Positions 31,237-46,400 of a stretch of DNA of 64,000 nucleotides are shown here, piece after piece (the stretch's first letter is position 1; each line of letters starts with the position of its first letter). This DNA is from Tubiluchus corallicola. Taxonomy: Eukaryota; Priapulida; Priapulimorpha; Priapulimorphida; Tubiluchidae. A program made the translations under genes and the position numbers. The DNA lies in assembly GCA_030141605.1 (NCBI GenBank), contig JAQGDQ010000757.1, positions 1 to 64,000 of the forward strand. Direction: 5' to 3'. The notes beneath the pieces were generated by a model. That model made no database searches, was not told the DNA's origin, and worked only from the letters and a program-made list of their open reading frames with translations.

Positions 31237-34200
31237 GTAAGAATGATAACTATGCCTTCTGGGTGCTACAAGCATTAAAAAATTTTCTGTAAGCAACACA
31301 AACAAACAGTGACAACACAGTTACATGTACAAACTGGTAAACTGGTAGTGCTATTAATTATTGTATGATCGCATTGCTTAATACTTTAGTATTATTTGCT
31401 TGGACTCAGGTTAATGGTTTTAGCGGTTCGCGAGAAACCAAGGAACCATTGTTTATCACATCATTAACGTAAAATGTTACTTTTAAATAATCAATATAAG
31501 ATTGTCACCCCCAAAACAATACGGTTCTGACAGTTTAATAACCTCAGTATCAAACATTATTTAACCCTTTAACAACATTTTATTTTTTGCGTTTCCATTT
31601 TACAAAAGCTGATAATGTTTTATTACAGGGAGCAGAGTTTTTAAAGTGTAACAAGAACATACAGAATTACGCGCATGCGTACTGAGTAAGGCGTTTAGTG
31701 TATTTGGGTAAGATCTGGAAACCCATTGCTTTTGAGCTCAAAACGTCAAATGTCAAAGTTGCAAGATCAAAAACGTCAAAATAAGTTCTTGCCCATAATG
31801 ACTTCTGTGATGGCTATTCAGTATCCTCTAGAAGCAGTTTCAGACTATTTTTTAATTTTATAACCAAAAATGACAAGATGGTTTTTAATACAGACTAACA
31901 AGGTCATTGTTGCAAGTAAGCTCGTTATTTAATGTTGTTATGCATTTTAGCATGATCCACCATTGCGGGTAGATGACCTGTTTGCCGACATTGAAGATGG
32001 CACCAAGCTACTGGCTTTGTTGGAGGTCCTATCTGGAGAGAAACTGGTGAGTGCAAATCTAATCATAAGAAGTTTATTCTTCATGTTTGAAAATCGCTAA
32101 AGTCAGCTTGTACACCCTGCAAAATTTAGTCATCAAAAATACATCGTCGTATGCACATCATCGAAGTAATTGCTTATTTTCTTACATTACAGTCATGTGT
32201 ACATGTTGAGCATAAAATCTGAAATCTCTTTTGTATAAGGCTATTGTAAATGTAATACTAAAAGGAGATGTTTATGCATTTATAATCATAACAACACAGA
32301 CTGGTCAAGGCCATGCACCTAAACACACGGCACGCGACTACACTACATCTGGAATCATCAGGAACAAGTTGTACCCCCAGCCAGAATTCGGATTTCGGCT
32401 GTTTTCCCTCAATCCCCGTTAAGCGCGGCCAGGCGCACAACTAAATTAAGCTGTTTCGCTAGAATGACAACAAAGCGAAACTTGAGCACTTCTCCTGAGA
32501 CAACCCACCCAAGTAATCTCACTATGTACAGGAAAAAAGGAGTAAGAAAGAAAGAAGCGAAGAGAAAAGAAAAGAAAAGAACAGAAGAGAGGAGAGGAGA
32601 GGAGAGGAGAGGAGAGGAGAGCAGAGCAGAGGAGAGGAGAGGAGAGGACAGGAGAAGAACAGAGGAGATGAGAGGAGAGGGAGGAGAGGAGAGGAGAGGA
32701 GAAGAAAAGAAAAGAAAAGAAAATAGAAGAGAAGAGAAGAGAAGAGAAGAGAAGAGAAGAGAAGAGAAGAGAAGAGAAGAGAAGAGAAGAGAAGAGAAGA
32801 GAAGTGAAGAGAAGAGAAGAGAAGAAGAAATGGGAGGAAAGAAAAGGAGAGGAGAGGAAAAGAGGGGTATGAGAGCAGAGGGGAGGAGAGGAGAGGGAAG
32901 AAGACAAGAGTAAAAAAGAGAAGAAAAGAGAAGAGAAGAGAAGAGAAGAGAAGAGAAGAGAAGAGAAGGGAAAAAGAGTAATGAAGCTATTATAGAAATT
33001 ATTAGCAAAAAGTCTGTTATCTTCAAAAATAGTGGCTAGGCTGCAGCACCAAGCAGATTCTGAATAAGCCACTTAATTTTTTCAGTAAACACGAATGGGT
33101 TTTACACATTTCAGATGTGTTTTGTGCACAGAAGCATTTTGATTTTCAGGTTTACAAAGGTCATAGTCATTGATATCTGCCTTGTGGTTATTTGTTGCAG
33201 CCCAGGGAGAGAGGCGTGCGATTACGGCGCCCTCAGCACATGAGCAACATTAGCCATGCTCTCGGTTTCTTAGAAACGAAACGAGTAAGTTGAGCTCATT
33301 TACCAAAATTGAAATAAGTCTATTTCGGATTGCATTCAAATGTTATGCAAACATCCGGCTTGAGAGATATTATCGGCGTCTTAGTGTTGGAATGCGTTTG
33401 CAAAGGCTAAAGCTGTAAATAAAATCTTTTTGAGACTCTGCGACTGTGCATGTTCCACTTTCATAAGTTTACACGAATTTTTAATGATACAATTTAAGAT
33501 TTTGCTGCAGGTATTCATAATACTGGCTATTTGACAAATTTAGGTATTATAGACCAGCACCAGCACTTTTTTTAATGATCGATGCCTATAACTAGTTAAG
33601 GCTTATTTAGTACATGCATGTTGCTCAGAACTATTGCTTGCTTCACTTTCTTGAACTGTGTGTAGCTGAGTGGTTAAGGTTTTATTCTTGGATGGGGGAG
33701 GGGCGATCCCCACGAACGAAGTTAGCAATGATGCAGGTGAGCAAACAGATGGGTGAAACACTTCGAATCTTGCTCTGAGCGTGTCTCGTTTGCTCATGCT
33801 AATCCTGGTTGCTTATTTCGTAGATGGAGGGTGTATAACAGGCCCATATCCAAACGTGACTAAGACATCTCTAACAATTTAGTAGGTCGCCTTACGATAA
33901 GCATGTCTTAACCGATAATGAGTCAGGCTCTATCTCGTCAGAAAATGGCTCTTCTGAATAGGACTTGTTGTGACGTTAGATTCTGGCTCGCAGTGTTGCA
34001 AGTTGTGTAAAAATAACTATTTTACTGTTCACTTTGTCTTGCACCTGAGGAAGTAATGCGGGTTTTCTCTCCCACTAGTTTGGAAATACGCCCCCTTCCC
34101 CAAGGGAAGCAAGTTACTTGGGGAGTTAGTTGAGAATCACTTATCTAAGACATTGAAAAATGAAGATAATTTAGATACCATTAGCAACGAGCCTGCATTC

Positions 34201-37200
34201 AGTAAACTGTCTGGGTTTCAACCCCCCACTGTCAGTGAGTTAGTTGTCGGTGCATCTTTTAACAAATTTCTGGCAAACTCGCGTCTAGTCTAACAACCAA
34301 CTTCAGTAAGCCCTACGAACACTACCCATCGCAAGGTGAGAAGGTGGTATAAGTATAAAGAGCTGTTGGAGTGTGGGTGAAAAAATGCAGTAAAACGGCA
34401 AGTTACCTCCCCTTATTATGTTGTAGTCGTGCAGTCGATACGAAGATTTCCGGTTGACCGAAACACAAAATCGTATTCTACACTTTTGTAGCAGAGATCA
34501 GCGGTTGAAGATGTACACATTTTCAAGCTCAAAAAGTGCACAGCAAAAAATGCGTTATTCTCAGTAAAAGATCAGAAGTGCACAGCGAGAAATCAAAAAC
34601 GCACTGCAAAAAATGAAAAGTGCACAGCAAAAAATCAAAAGGGCACAGCTAAAAATCAAATGTGCACACACAAAAAAGCACAAGATGTTATTGTTAACCT
34701 TTTTATGTAGAATAGTGCAGACCCTTCTAATGTTAGTAACACTGCTGAAGTGTGTGTAGCTTGGCGGAGACGTAAAATGTGTTGCGCAAGTAGCAAAATA
34801 CCAAAAATTCTGCTAATCAAACTTTCAATAACTTAACTTTGAACATTCTGCTAAATTTCTAATAATAAAAATAATTAAGCTGATGATGACAGCTGACTCA
34901 TTTATTAACAGACTGACTAAATGATGATTTATGCAGTTTTGAGAGTGGCACAGCCATAGTTTAAAATTTAATTCGTTCATTGATTAAAAATTTGCTCAGA
35001 AAAGCGTCCTAGTCCTGCCATACTTGAAAATGGCTGTGAATTAATTTGCTAAATTTGAGTGCAACTACAGTGTCACTACCAGCAATACTATTTTAACTTA
35101 TAGTAATATTATAGCCTTTTCATTATGTTATCATCATCATTATTATTCGTATGTATTACCTGTACCTCGTTTTGAGTGAAAATATCACATTGATGTTGTC
35201 AAATTATTTTTTGATAATGGCCTAAAAATTTCTACACACCATAAGTCATGTATATATTGACGCCATCCGCTCCTCAGCCTGGAGTAAGCTCTGCTTCCGG
35301 GAGAATCCTTTCCGATAATCAATTAATAGCGAATTATCGGCATCCAGATCTTGCTAACTTATGAATGATGGCTTGCAATAGGGGCATTGCTGCTCAAGGT
35401 TGTCCTTTTTTGGATAACATGCAGGGTTTCAAAGTGTGCATGCCCCAACTAACATTTGGCAGGCCGTGCACTGCCGATAAAATTTTTTTCAAATTTTATT
35501 TGTGAGTAACTTTAATTGCAACCATTCTCGAAACTTACGTGGCTTTTCCCTGTGGTAGGACTAAATTAAATCCCAGAGGACTAAAGCTGAATCAACAATG
35601 GATAAGAAACAGCTAGCCATCTGTGATCAGTATCAGTAATTATTATTAAAATTGTCAAAAATTGCCAGAAATTCTTTACCAATGCATGTATATGGATGTA
35701 GCAAACCTTTCTGCTAACATCATAGTAATTTTTCAAGGCAAATAATAGAAAAATAAAATAGCACATATAAAAATCTTTTGTTATACGTAAATTGTAACAC
35801 GCATGTCATTTAATCATAAAATAGATACACAGATTTAAAAATTAATACAAATTTACAAAAATCGTTTCTACCTAACACAACAGAACATTCTTAAGTTACA
35901 TGATGAAAGTTCTGGATGATAGAATTCACCTATTTAAAAACATTAGAAGTGCCTCGCTAGTCTACATAAACAAGTTAACGTTTTAGACTTTTGATTTTTC
36001 ACTGTGCAGTTTTGATTCCTCGCTGTGCACATTTGAGTTTTTGTTGTCCACTTTTGATTTTTCTCTGTGCACTTTGATTTTTTGCTGAGAACAATGAATT
36101 TTTTGCTGTGCACTTTGTATTTTTTGCAGCGCACTTTTGAGCTTAAAAAGGTGTGGTTTGTAGGTATCTAAATACTTGGATTTTTTATCATTATTTGAGT
36201 TATACTACGTATTGTAGAAAATATTGTCTTACATGTGAGAGTCAATGGCCGCAAAATTACACTAATGGACAAGTTAATTACATTCAGTACTAAGAGTACT
36301 AAGTAAATTAGGTATTCTTTTTTCATGCGGTTTACTAATGTTATATTTTTTAGCGCTGCTGTCTGTTGGTTATTTTACTTAAGTAGATCGCAGATGGCAT
36401 ATTTTGTTTTCATTCATGACAATAACAGTTTTTATTTTAGTTGAAGCTTGTCAACATCAATGCATCGGACATCATTGATGGGAAGCCATCAATTGTTTTG
36501 GGCCTTATTTGGACAATCATTCTCTATTTCCAGGTACATATTAAAGATAAAAGGTGCAGTTTTCGTCTAATGCTAAGTGCATAAAAGCACTGGCAGTAAT
36601 TATATTTGTTTATATGAATAAAAGCCCTGGCAGTAATTATATTTGTTTATATAAAAAAAGAACACTGGCAGTAATTATAATTGCTTATATACTTATAGGC
36701 TAGGATACAGTATAATATGCAGAGTTCTAGCAAGTGCACTAGGAAAAATAATTTAAAATTTAATTGTACTGTAACTATATTTTGATTTAGTGGTGTGTAA
36801 AATGTTGCCTGCGAAAATCCTCTGCTTTTAAATTTCAGATAGAAGAGCATACTAGACAACTAGCTGATGAATCAGCGGCCACGAGCTTAGAAAGCAGTGA
36901 TGCTGCGCCATCTGATGGAGAAAAACCTGCTGAACCGCCAGCTAAAAAGCCTAAAGCCGCCTTGCTTGGCAAGTTCCAGGGTAATGCCAAGAAGGACCTG
37001 TTGCTATGGGCACAGAAAGCTGTATCTGAGTGAGTTTTCTATTTTAGTTCCACGTTATATATATAAAGACAGTGTTATTATAATGTCACTAAGTGCAGTG
37101 ACTGTGAACTAGGAATAATTCAGTATTTATACTTAAAAATAATTTATTTTGTTTTACCCGCATAAATAAAGTAAAATGCTGGTTATCGTGTAAAGGGTGA

Positions 37201-39019
37201 CATTCACTAAATGCTGCTGACACAAAAAACATGCAAATTTACAAATTGGACTGTCTGCAGCTGAATGTTAAGACTTTCAACATAAAAACAATATTTCCAC
37301 TACTTACATACAGACTCTAGTAATAGAATAAAACAAACATTTTACCACTGTCTAGCAAATATGTCATTTACATAGAGACACTGATCAAGTTGAGTTCCTG
37401 ACAATATACATTGATATAAAATGAACACGCTTCACTGCATTTGGTTTTAATTAGCTCAACAATTTTAAGCATGTGTATTGCATACTCTTGAAATAAAAAG
37501 ATAATTTTGAGTTTTGCATGAACAGTTGTTATATAACTTTTATTTAACAAACTCAGCCGAGACATTTATTAACGGTATAAGTTATGGATTTTGATATTGA
37601 TATTTCACGGAAGGTTTGATTGCACATTATTAGAGTAAATATTTTTTAATTGAGGTGTACTGAAATTATTTTAAACCAGGTAGGGCCTACTTGCTTTTAT
37701 ATTTATTAATTGTATCTTTCAGTTTACTGCATTGAGCAATATGCTTCATAAAGAATCGAGCCTGTTATTATTTATTTTTGGATTATAAAACTAACGTCTT
37801 AACGATTTAGCTATTAAGTTTATCAAAACTTGCTTGCCTTTCTAAACTAGTTCTAACTCTTGGAAGGTATTTTCTTACAGACGCTTCAATATACCTTTGA
37901 GAGATTTCGGACCCAGTTGGAGAGATGGCATGGCATTTTGTGCCTTGGTGCATCGCATTAGGCCAGATCTAATTGACATGCACAAATCCAGGAGCCAATC
38001 AGCTAAGGAAAATCTTGAGCGGGCATTTAGGAAAGCAGAACGAGATTTGGGCATACCTCGTCTACTAGATCCCGAAGGCAAACATTTGTTATGCTAAGTG
38101 CTAAAGCTTTCTGTTTTGATAAACCTTTCTCTGTTCACTTGAGCTTAGTGAACCCTATTCCATTAAACATAAGCTTACCCGTTTCTTGGAGGGCCAAATG
38201 ACATGAATGTGATGAACAGTAGATTAATAGTACAACGAATGGCACATTCAATGGGTTTTAAAACCCTAATGAATCAAGGAAATACGTTAAGAATTATATT
38301 GGTGTGTCGAATTGTGCTTAATTTAACCAATGGTTTTTGCAGATGTGGATGTGTCAAAACCTGATGAGAAGTCCATCATGACGTATGTGGCAACATTTCT
38401 GAAGCATTATCCCGAAGCCGGAGGTTCAAAAACTACAGCAACTCCTATACCAAAAGTATTATTTTGTCTATATTTCAAAATTATATATCCCGGAATAATT
38501 TTTAGTTAATAAGTGTTTTAATTGCTACTAACATTCTGTAGAGTACTGCAAAAATTGTCTCTTAATTTTATTTTTTTGGTGTTTCAGAGTTGTTGTTAAG
38601 AATGTATGTTTTTGATAGCTATTTGGACATGCCCAAAGTTCACCTTTTTAGAAGTTATTATTATTATTTGCTAGGTTTTTGTGAGAGATTTTTACTACTA
38701 ATATACTAATAATTAGACTACTCTTTTTTAATACATTAATGCATAATACATGGTAAAAATGTGGAAATTTAATTTTGCATAGATGGCGATTGCTATTGAA
38801 GAGGTGAAGTTAAAATCTCGACTGGAGAAGAGGGAGCAGGAGAACTTCAGCAAATGGCTGGATGAAAGTTTAAGCTGGCTTTTGAGTTTGCAGGATGTAC
38901 CTGTTGCTGATATGAATGTAGAATATAATGTAAGTTTTATACTTCGTAAGTCAATCAAATTATTGATAAATAAAAATGTATTTCCTAGGTCATTTATTAC
39001 TTTTTCTAATTCTGTGGTG

Positions 39020-39065
<46 letters not shown>

Positions 39066-40366
39066 GCAACAATAACATTAATAATAATAAAAATAACATC
39101 AATAATAACAGCAACAACAATAGCAACAACAACAGCAACAACAACAACATTAACAACAACAGCAGTAGCAGCTACAACAACAACAACAGTAATAATTGAT
39201 GATGACGATGACGATGATGATGAGGATTTCTGTCTTTATAAATTTCTTAATATAGTACATTTTCTCCACTTTTTGAAACTGTGATTTATGTGACATTTGA
39301 AATATATTTTAACTGCTGAAAATGTAATATACTCAAAGTTCTTAGGAAAGCTTTACATAGTTTTGAATAAACTTTTAGGAGATTTTTTTGTGTGGACAGA
39401 ACAATATTTTCAGAGTAGTTAAATTATTGTTTCAGGACACACAGTCATATTGTTTTTTGTCATTTTCTTGTACATAACAATTTTGTTTAAATGTAGCACT
39501 TTAGTTTTTTAGCTTAAATCAGACCAAAGACACTCACAGCACTACAGTTTTTTCTTGTTTTTTATAAACAAACAGATGAATTTCATTTTTACTATAGTTT
39601 CCAAGTTTTTGTAGGGCTAAATATAAATGCATTGTTAGATACCAGCCTGTCTGTATCATGCAACATTTGTTGTTTCTAACGGAAATTTCGGTTTTTACTT
39701 TTTTCATAAATTGCTGCAGGTTATTGTATGGCTGAAATATTGACAATGTTTTGTTATACACATTCACATAGCTACTACAACTTTTGCAAGATGCAAGTTA
39801 TGCATGACTTTGTTTTTTTTTGTTCTTGCTTTAGAATTACATCACATTTGCCAGGCAAATCGAAGAAAAATCCCAACTGTATGAAAAAATTCGATTTCGC
39901 TACGAGTCGGACTTGAACTTGACATTGTCGGATGAGCGATGGATGATGCTTGAGTCCAAATGGATGCAAGTTTCTAATGCTGCAAAGCGCTGGCGGTTTC
40001 GATTGGACAGTACACTTCCTGGCACTCTGGGTCACATTGGGGTGTGGGTTAATCAAGCTGAGGATATTTTAGCCATGCCTGTACACACTGGAGATACAAG
40101 TGAAAACACATATCATGCCATAGCTGCAAAAATTGAGGACCACAAAGTAAGTTTCATCTTTTTATACCTAAATCTAGTTAACTAATAATGAAGACGATGG
40201 AGGATACATTGTCATTCCCTCCCTCTTTCTCTTCTTTGTCTCTCTCTCTTTCCATCTCTCTCTTTTTCTCACTGCCTTGTTCTCTCTTTCTTTAACAACA
40301 AAAATAAATATTAATATTAATAATAATCTTTCTTTCTCTCTCTTCCGTTCTCTCTCTTTCTCTCTT

Positions 40367-40450
<84 letters not shown>

Positions 40451-43400
40451 ACTTTGTCTTCTTCTTTTCCTGCTGCTGCTCTGACAAGATGTCACTGCTT
40501 GGCATAATAATACTGTAATAATAATTTAATGCTTTTTGTTCTGGTTACAATAGACATTTCGTTAATTGTGGGCTGTGTTATTGATGAAATGAGAACACTG
40601 TGATGAGAGAAAAAGCAGATCTGTTTCTCTCTTATTTTCTCATAAAAACATTTTTAGGAATTTTTCAAAGACTATGGCAGCGTAGTGCACCACTTCAGGA
40701 AATACAAGGTGACCGGCATGGCCGACGGACGCAGAATTAAACCCGAACATCTAAAGGACATTGATCAGAGGTTGACCCAGATTGCTATTAAGCAACACCA
40801 GCGTTGGATGCGATTGTATTATGAACAGGATCGAAATTTGCTACTGTCATTCATTGATGGTGTGGAAAAGGAAGTTGCATCATGGGATATGCCAGAGATG
40901 GATCCAGCTAACCTGCAACTGCTGGTTTCACGAGTCAATGTAAGTGAATGTCTAAACAAAACTCATGCAGGTCATAGATTCTGATTATTTGAAGCTCATG
41001 TATGATAGTTTCTTCTTTGCTATGCAATAACACCTTTTCGTAGTTTTTATCTATTTCTACAAAATCTTTGCATTTGTTGTTCTTGTTTTTATTGTCAGCA
41101 GCTAATTGTACTGATAACATTGACATATTCTTTTATTTGTAAGCATAGCTTTGCTATTTTTACATGTTATAGATGCACCAAACTTGATCAAACAGTGAAT
41201 GAAAGGTTTTATCTGAAAATTTTAAATTTTTCTTTTTTTAATTTCTTATTCATAAATTTTTACAAAAAACAAAAAACAAAAATGGTGGTTCTCGCATATT
41301 TGTGTTTTGGTGAGAAGTAATTTGTAAAATGATGAAGTACTAGCTAGCTGTTTTTAATTTTAAATTCAGTGCAAATGATTTTGTTCTAAATTCCGATATT
41401 TCGTTGTTTTATAATATTGTTTTTAAAGTTTTAGATAATCAGTAAATCTTCATCATCTTAGGTGTTTCTGTTATGCAACATAGCATCATTCATAATTTGA
41501 TGCTGTTCCCCAATCTGCTGTCATGTGCCAAGTATTCACGTCATTTAAGTCAAGTGGAGTATTCAATAAGTCTTTCTTCAGAACATTTTAATATTTGATC
41601 AACTGTCCTTCTCTTGGTTTCTTCCCAGGTATTAGTGTTTAATGTAATACTGTAGTAAGTGGATAATCTAATAACATGTCCAATCCATTTAAGCTGATGC
41701 TTCTGCATGACCTCACTCCATTCCTTCTTCTTTGTTAAATGATTTGACAAAATCAGTAAATGATAACCAATGAATTATAATCAATAATAATTAAATATTT
41801 AAAGGTAGATTATTGGTCAATGGTATTTATTTTTTAGAATCTAGTTGAAGTGCAACAAGTGTACAGTCAATTCGCTAAGCAGTTCAATGAACTTAGTCAA
41901 AAAGCGATCAGGTTCCGCCGAGAGAAACCAGGTAAAAATAATATCTCTTTCTTATAAGTATAACTTTGTACCATAATAAATAAAACAGTTGGCATCTTAC
42001 ATCATTCACTTATTTTCATTCGAATGCTTCTTTTGTGAAGAAACATAAAAAATTCCTTTTAGGTTTATTGAAAATAAAAACCTCTTTTGTTACACAGACA
42101 GTTCTGTGAACAACTGTACTATGTTTTCACATGTAAAAACATAGTACAATTACAACAGCATTGTTAACAATGAGAAATTTAGGTTGTGTGAGGGTAGTGT
42201 AAGACCAAGTAGTCATTTACATATTTGCCTTACATACTAAAATGTATCATTAGTTGTTGTAAGCCTGTAGAAGTACAGCTATTATGCCACTATTACTATT
42301 ACATTAACACACACAACAATACAATGATTACTAATATAGAGATAACGGTTATTAAAACTGAATTAGTTAAGAATTTGATAATAGCAACTTACAAAGCAAA
42401 ACTAGAGAGGATTATAATGGGAGTATTTATGAAGTATGGAAATGCAAGCTAATTCATGTGAATAACAATTTTTCCTTTATATTTATATATCACTTTTTTA
42501 ATTCTTTGTTTAATTTCAAAGCAAGTTTGAAGTATGTTTTATCATGTTTTAGACCAAACTGAAATTGATGATGTAACTAAAGGATTAAGGGATCTAGAAG
42601 AGAAGTGGAACGAAATATCGGGCAGAACAAAATCTTTCCAAACAACTCTAGAAACTGCCCTTGCTGACTGGACAAAGTTCCAGATGCAAAGAGATGCACT
42701 CAGTGCTTGGCTGGATGCTGCAGAGGCAGTGACCACTAAGTCCGCTGCAGAACAACTGGTATGCATTGTAACATTGTCACAGTGAACAACTATTTTTTTA
42801 CAGTACAATGAGTAAATCATCCTGTTTTCTGGAATTACCTAAGAAGTCCATTTCAGCTAGTGTTGGAAAAAATGGGAAAACTGTTTCCTTTTGCTAAGAA
42901 ACAACGGTTTAATTATTACTTTAAAATTTGAAATGAATGTATATTAAATATTTGGTTATTGTGTAAAAGGAAAATGTTAATATTTAAAGTTGTTTTTAGA
43001 TTGAGTGAAATGCTAGGTTGCGTTGAAGCAGAACTGAAAATGTTCAGTCTGTACTACTGTTTGTTTAAAAACCAGTACTTGCTGACTAACGTTGCCGGTT
43101 GCTGTTTAGCTCAGGCGAGATAGAGACTGTTAGTCAAACTATTGTTTAACCCTCAGATATGCTGGAGCAAGGCAAACTGCCACAGTTATGATTGTGACAT
43201 ACATTAATCTGTTGCCGATAAAGGGTTGAACAGCTTGCCTAGCTTATTTTTCAAAAGAATTTCTTTTGGTTTAGCATCCTTTTTTCTACTTGATCTTTTA
43301 TAAATAACAAAGTCCAAATTGTCTGAATAATCTGCTAATTATAACGGCACTTTATGGAATTTTCCTTTCTATAGGCATTTTTCGGAGATGTAGCAAAGTG

Positions 43401-46400
43401 GATAAAACATCACCTGGTATTCAACGACACCGGTGTTTTGTTGTTGTCTACATGCAATACACAAACAGCAGTTGAAATCAGACAGTCTATACACGAACTA
43501 AACGAAAGATGGAAACATATCTATGAAGTTGCCCAGGTAATTACCGGTTTTACCAGTGGAACCGCCTTGTTTTTATTGATAAACTAATGTTTGTTGTTAA
43601 TTTGCTGTAAATTACAGTGGAAGAACTATTAATGTCTAAAGTTGTATTTATAACTGGTGTGAATTTATTACTACTGCTATTGTTACTGCTGCCGCCGCCG
43701 CCGCTGCTGCTACTACTACTGCTACTGCTACTGCTACCACTACCACTACCGCTATCATGACCACTATCACTATCACTTCCACTATCACTCCCACTACCAC
43801 TACTACTACCACTACTCTTACCACTGCAACCATCTCTGTCACTGCCATTATCATGATCACTCCCACTACCATCACCACCACCATTATAGATAGATAAATC
43901 GTGATTTTAAAAGTCACAAGCAAACATTTTTCCGTAGGTTTATATGGTGCCTGGTGAAACAAAGACAGGTATTCAGACGTTCCATACAAATGCTGCCAGT
44001 CTTTCAAAATGGCTTGAAAATAGCATGATGATGGCTACGAGCACAGTAAATGCTAGTCACAGTGACGTCACGCAGAGAATTAAAGAGTTACAGGTGAGTT
44101 TTTTGTTAATTATTGAATTATTAATTATTCACAACTGAACCGAAGAACGTTGTCTTGTTTTCATGTGATATCCTAAGTTTATGCATTGCTGGAACAGTGC
44201 CTTGTTTCCATGTGATGTCCCTAGTTTTTGCTTTACTGCATTAATTAGAAAAAATTGTGTAACATTTGCAGTGTAGTTTACAAGCCTCTTAAAAATATAG
44301 AAATTAATTAATTAATTAATTAATTATTCTGATCAGCTGTTCCTACTTGGGATTTGTGTTAAATGCGATTTCTGGTCACTGGCTTCTTAATAATGAACAA
44401 ATTTGTCACATGTGTCTTGAACATGAGTTTTGTACGTTTAAGGATAGCAGTTCATTGTAACGATATACTATTGCTACAATACTTTCTGTTATTCATTTTA
44501 GCATGTTCATAGTTAAATAGTTGTTTAAAATAAGGCAGTTCTCCTCCAGTAGCACCTATTTTCACGCAGGAACAACAACATTTTAGAGATTTAATTTGCT
44601 TGCTTTTTGCAGAGTTTACTTCAGCACTTGGATGAAAAAGAAGAAGAGTTCTTATCCTTGTCTAAGATGGCGCAAGAGCTGGTTAAGGAATCTTCACCAA
44701 CAGATGTCACTACTATGCTTTCAATGCTTAAAGATTTAAAAGACAAGATTTTGAAAGTACAACATTTCTTTGAGAAATTTGATAATACTCTTGAAATCTG
44801 GCTGCCTGTTGCTTAAACTTTAATGTTGTGATATTTTAATATTAGTAGCTTCGCTTTTTCGAATCCACAAATGAGCACAAATACTTAAACTAGCAGTCTT
44901 TTAACTAAACAGCTTGCAAGGGATTTTGTATTTTTTAGTCTTTTTATTGTGGGTTTTTTATTAATTGTTTCTTATTCTTGTCATTGAAAAAATAGCCCTG
45001 CTTAAACCTGTTTTTTGTTTTTATTTTTTTCTTTGATCTGAACTGTTTTTAGAACTTTATACATTATATAAATTATTTATTACTCTTATAGCACAGCTAT
45101 ATATGTTCATATACTTTTTAAACATAAATCACATTGGTCAGTGTACAGACTAACTACTACACTAAGTTAATAATTTACTAAATTACTAAATTCCTTAACT
45201 TGCCTTCTCCCATCCTCAGTCCTGAGGTTCGCGGACAACGGATACATGCAGCAGTACTCTCCATTGACTTTTTACTCCCTCTATACCCGTACATTCCCCT
45301 AACGTACTCCCCATCCAATCCTTGATATCATCCGTCCATCATCTTTTTGAACATTTCCCATTAAATGTACTTTAATTCTAGGATGTGGCTGCAGATGTTC
45401 ATGGGGCTGAAGTTATTAATTACTAATTACTAATTAACTACTAAGTTAATCTGTGCTCTGATAGAGCTGATAAACCTCTTGTGGCTTATAGAATAAATTT
45501 CTATTACAGAATAAAATCTGAAATGTCACGCAAGTTTCTCTGTCATATAATGATTAGCATAGCTGTACAGACAGTAGATGATCTGGGTTCAAGTCTTATT
45601 GGAGCAAAAATTGTTAGACTTTCTATTTTAGTATTACTTTCGTGTGGGTTTATTGGGTTAGTTTTTATTGCACATGGTGCTTTTTCAGGTGAGAAGAGGA
45701 ATAATCGATGCTCACCAAATCTTCCGCGGGGAGCTGTTGCCACGTCTACAAGCTCTTGAAGCTGGGCTGCACAAAGTGTCAGAGTGGCTAAATGAACAAG
45801 CTTCAGCGTTGAAACCACGAATAACCATTGATGATTTAGATACCTTGAAACATAATTTGGAAAGGCACAAGGTATTATTTCTGTTATTTTCTATCAGGTT
45901 TTAAAGCAAGTTGTCTTTAGGTAAACAGATTTTGTTTTGGGTTGATGCCATATAAACTGCATAGAAGACAACAAATGCATCTTTCTTTTTAAAACTAACT
46001 AACTCTGCAGCAGATATGTATTTCTGACTGATATGTGATTTTGTGCTGCTGGTATGAGAGATCAGTCCTGATCTGCTATGTGAGAGTTGTTAGCTGAAAT
46101 TGCATGGCATGTGACCTGATACCGCAAGATTCTTGGTTCAAATCCTTGGTGATTTACAATTTTCAGCGCTTTTCTCATGCAATTATTTAACTGTTATGCT
46201 AATTGCTGATTATATGTAAATTGTTAATTTTATTAATTCTAGCTTATCACAATTCAATATCTAAAAAGTTTGTAAAATTAATCAAGAGTTTGTTCACAAT
46301 GAGCATTTTTGCAGGCGTGCTTTGCCAAAGCGATCGCAGTTCGATCAAACATGGAGGCAAATAGTCGTCTGCTTCACAGCATTGTAAAGTCCGGTGCAAG

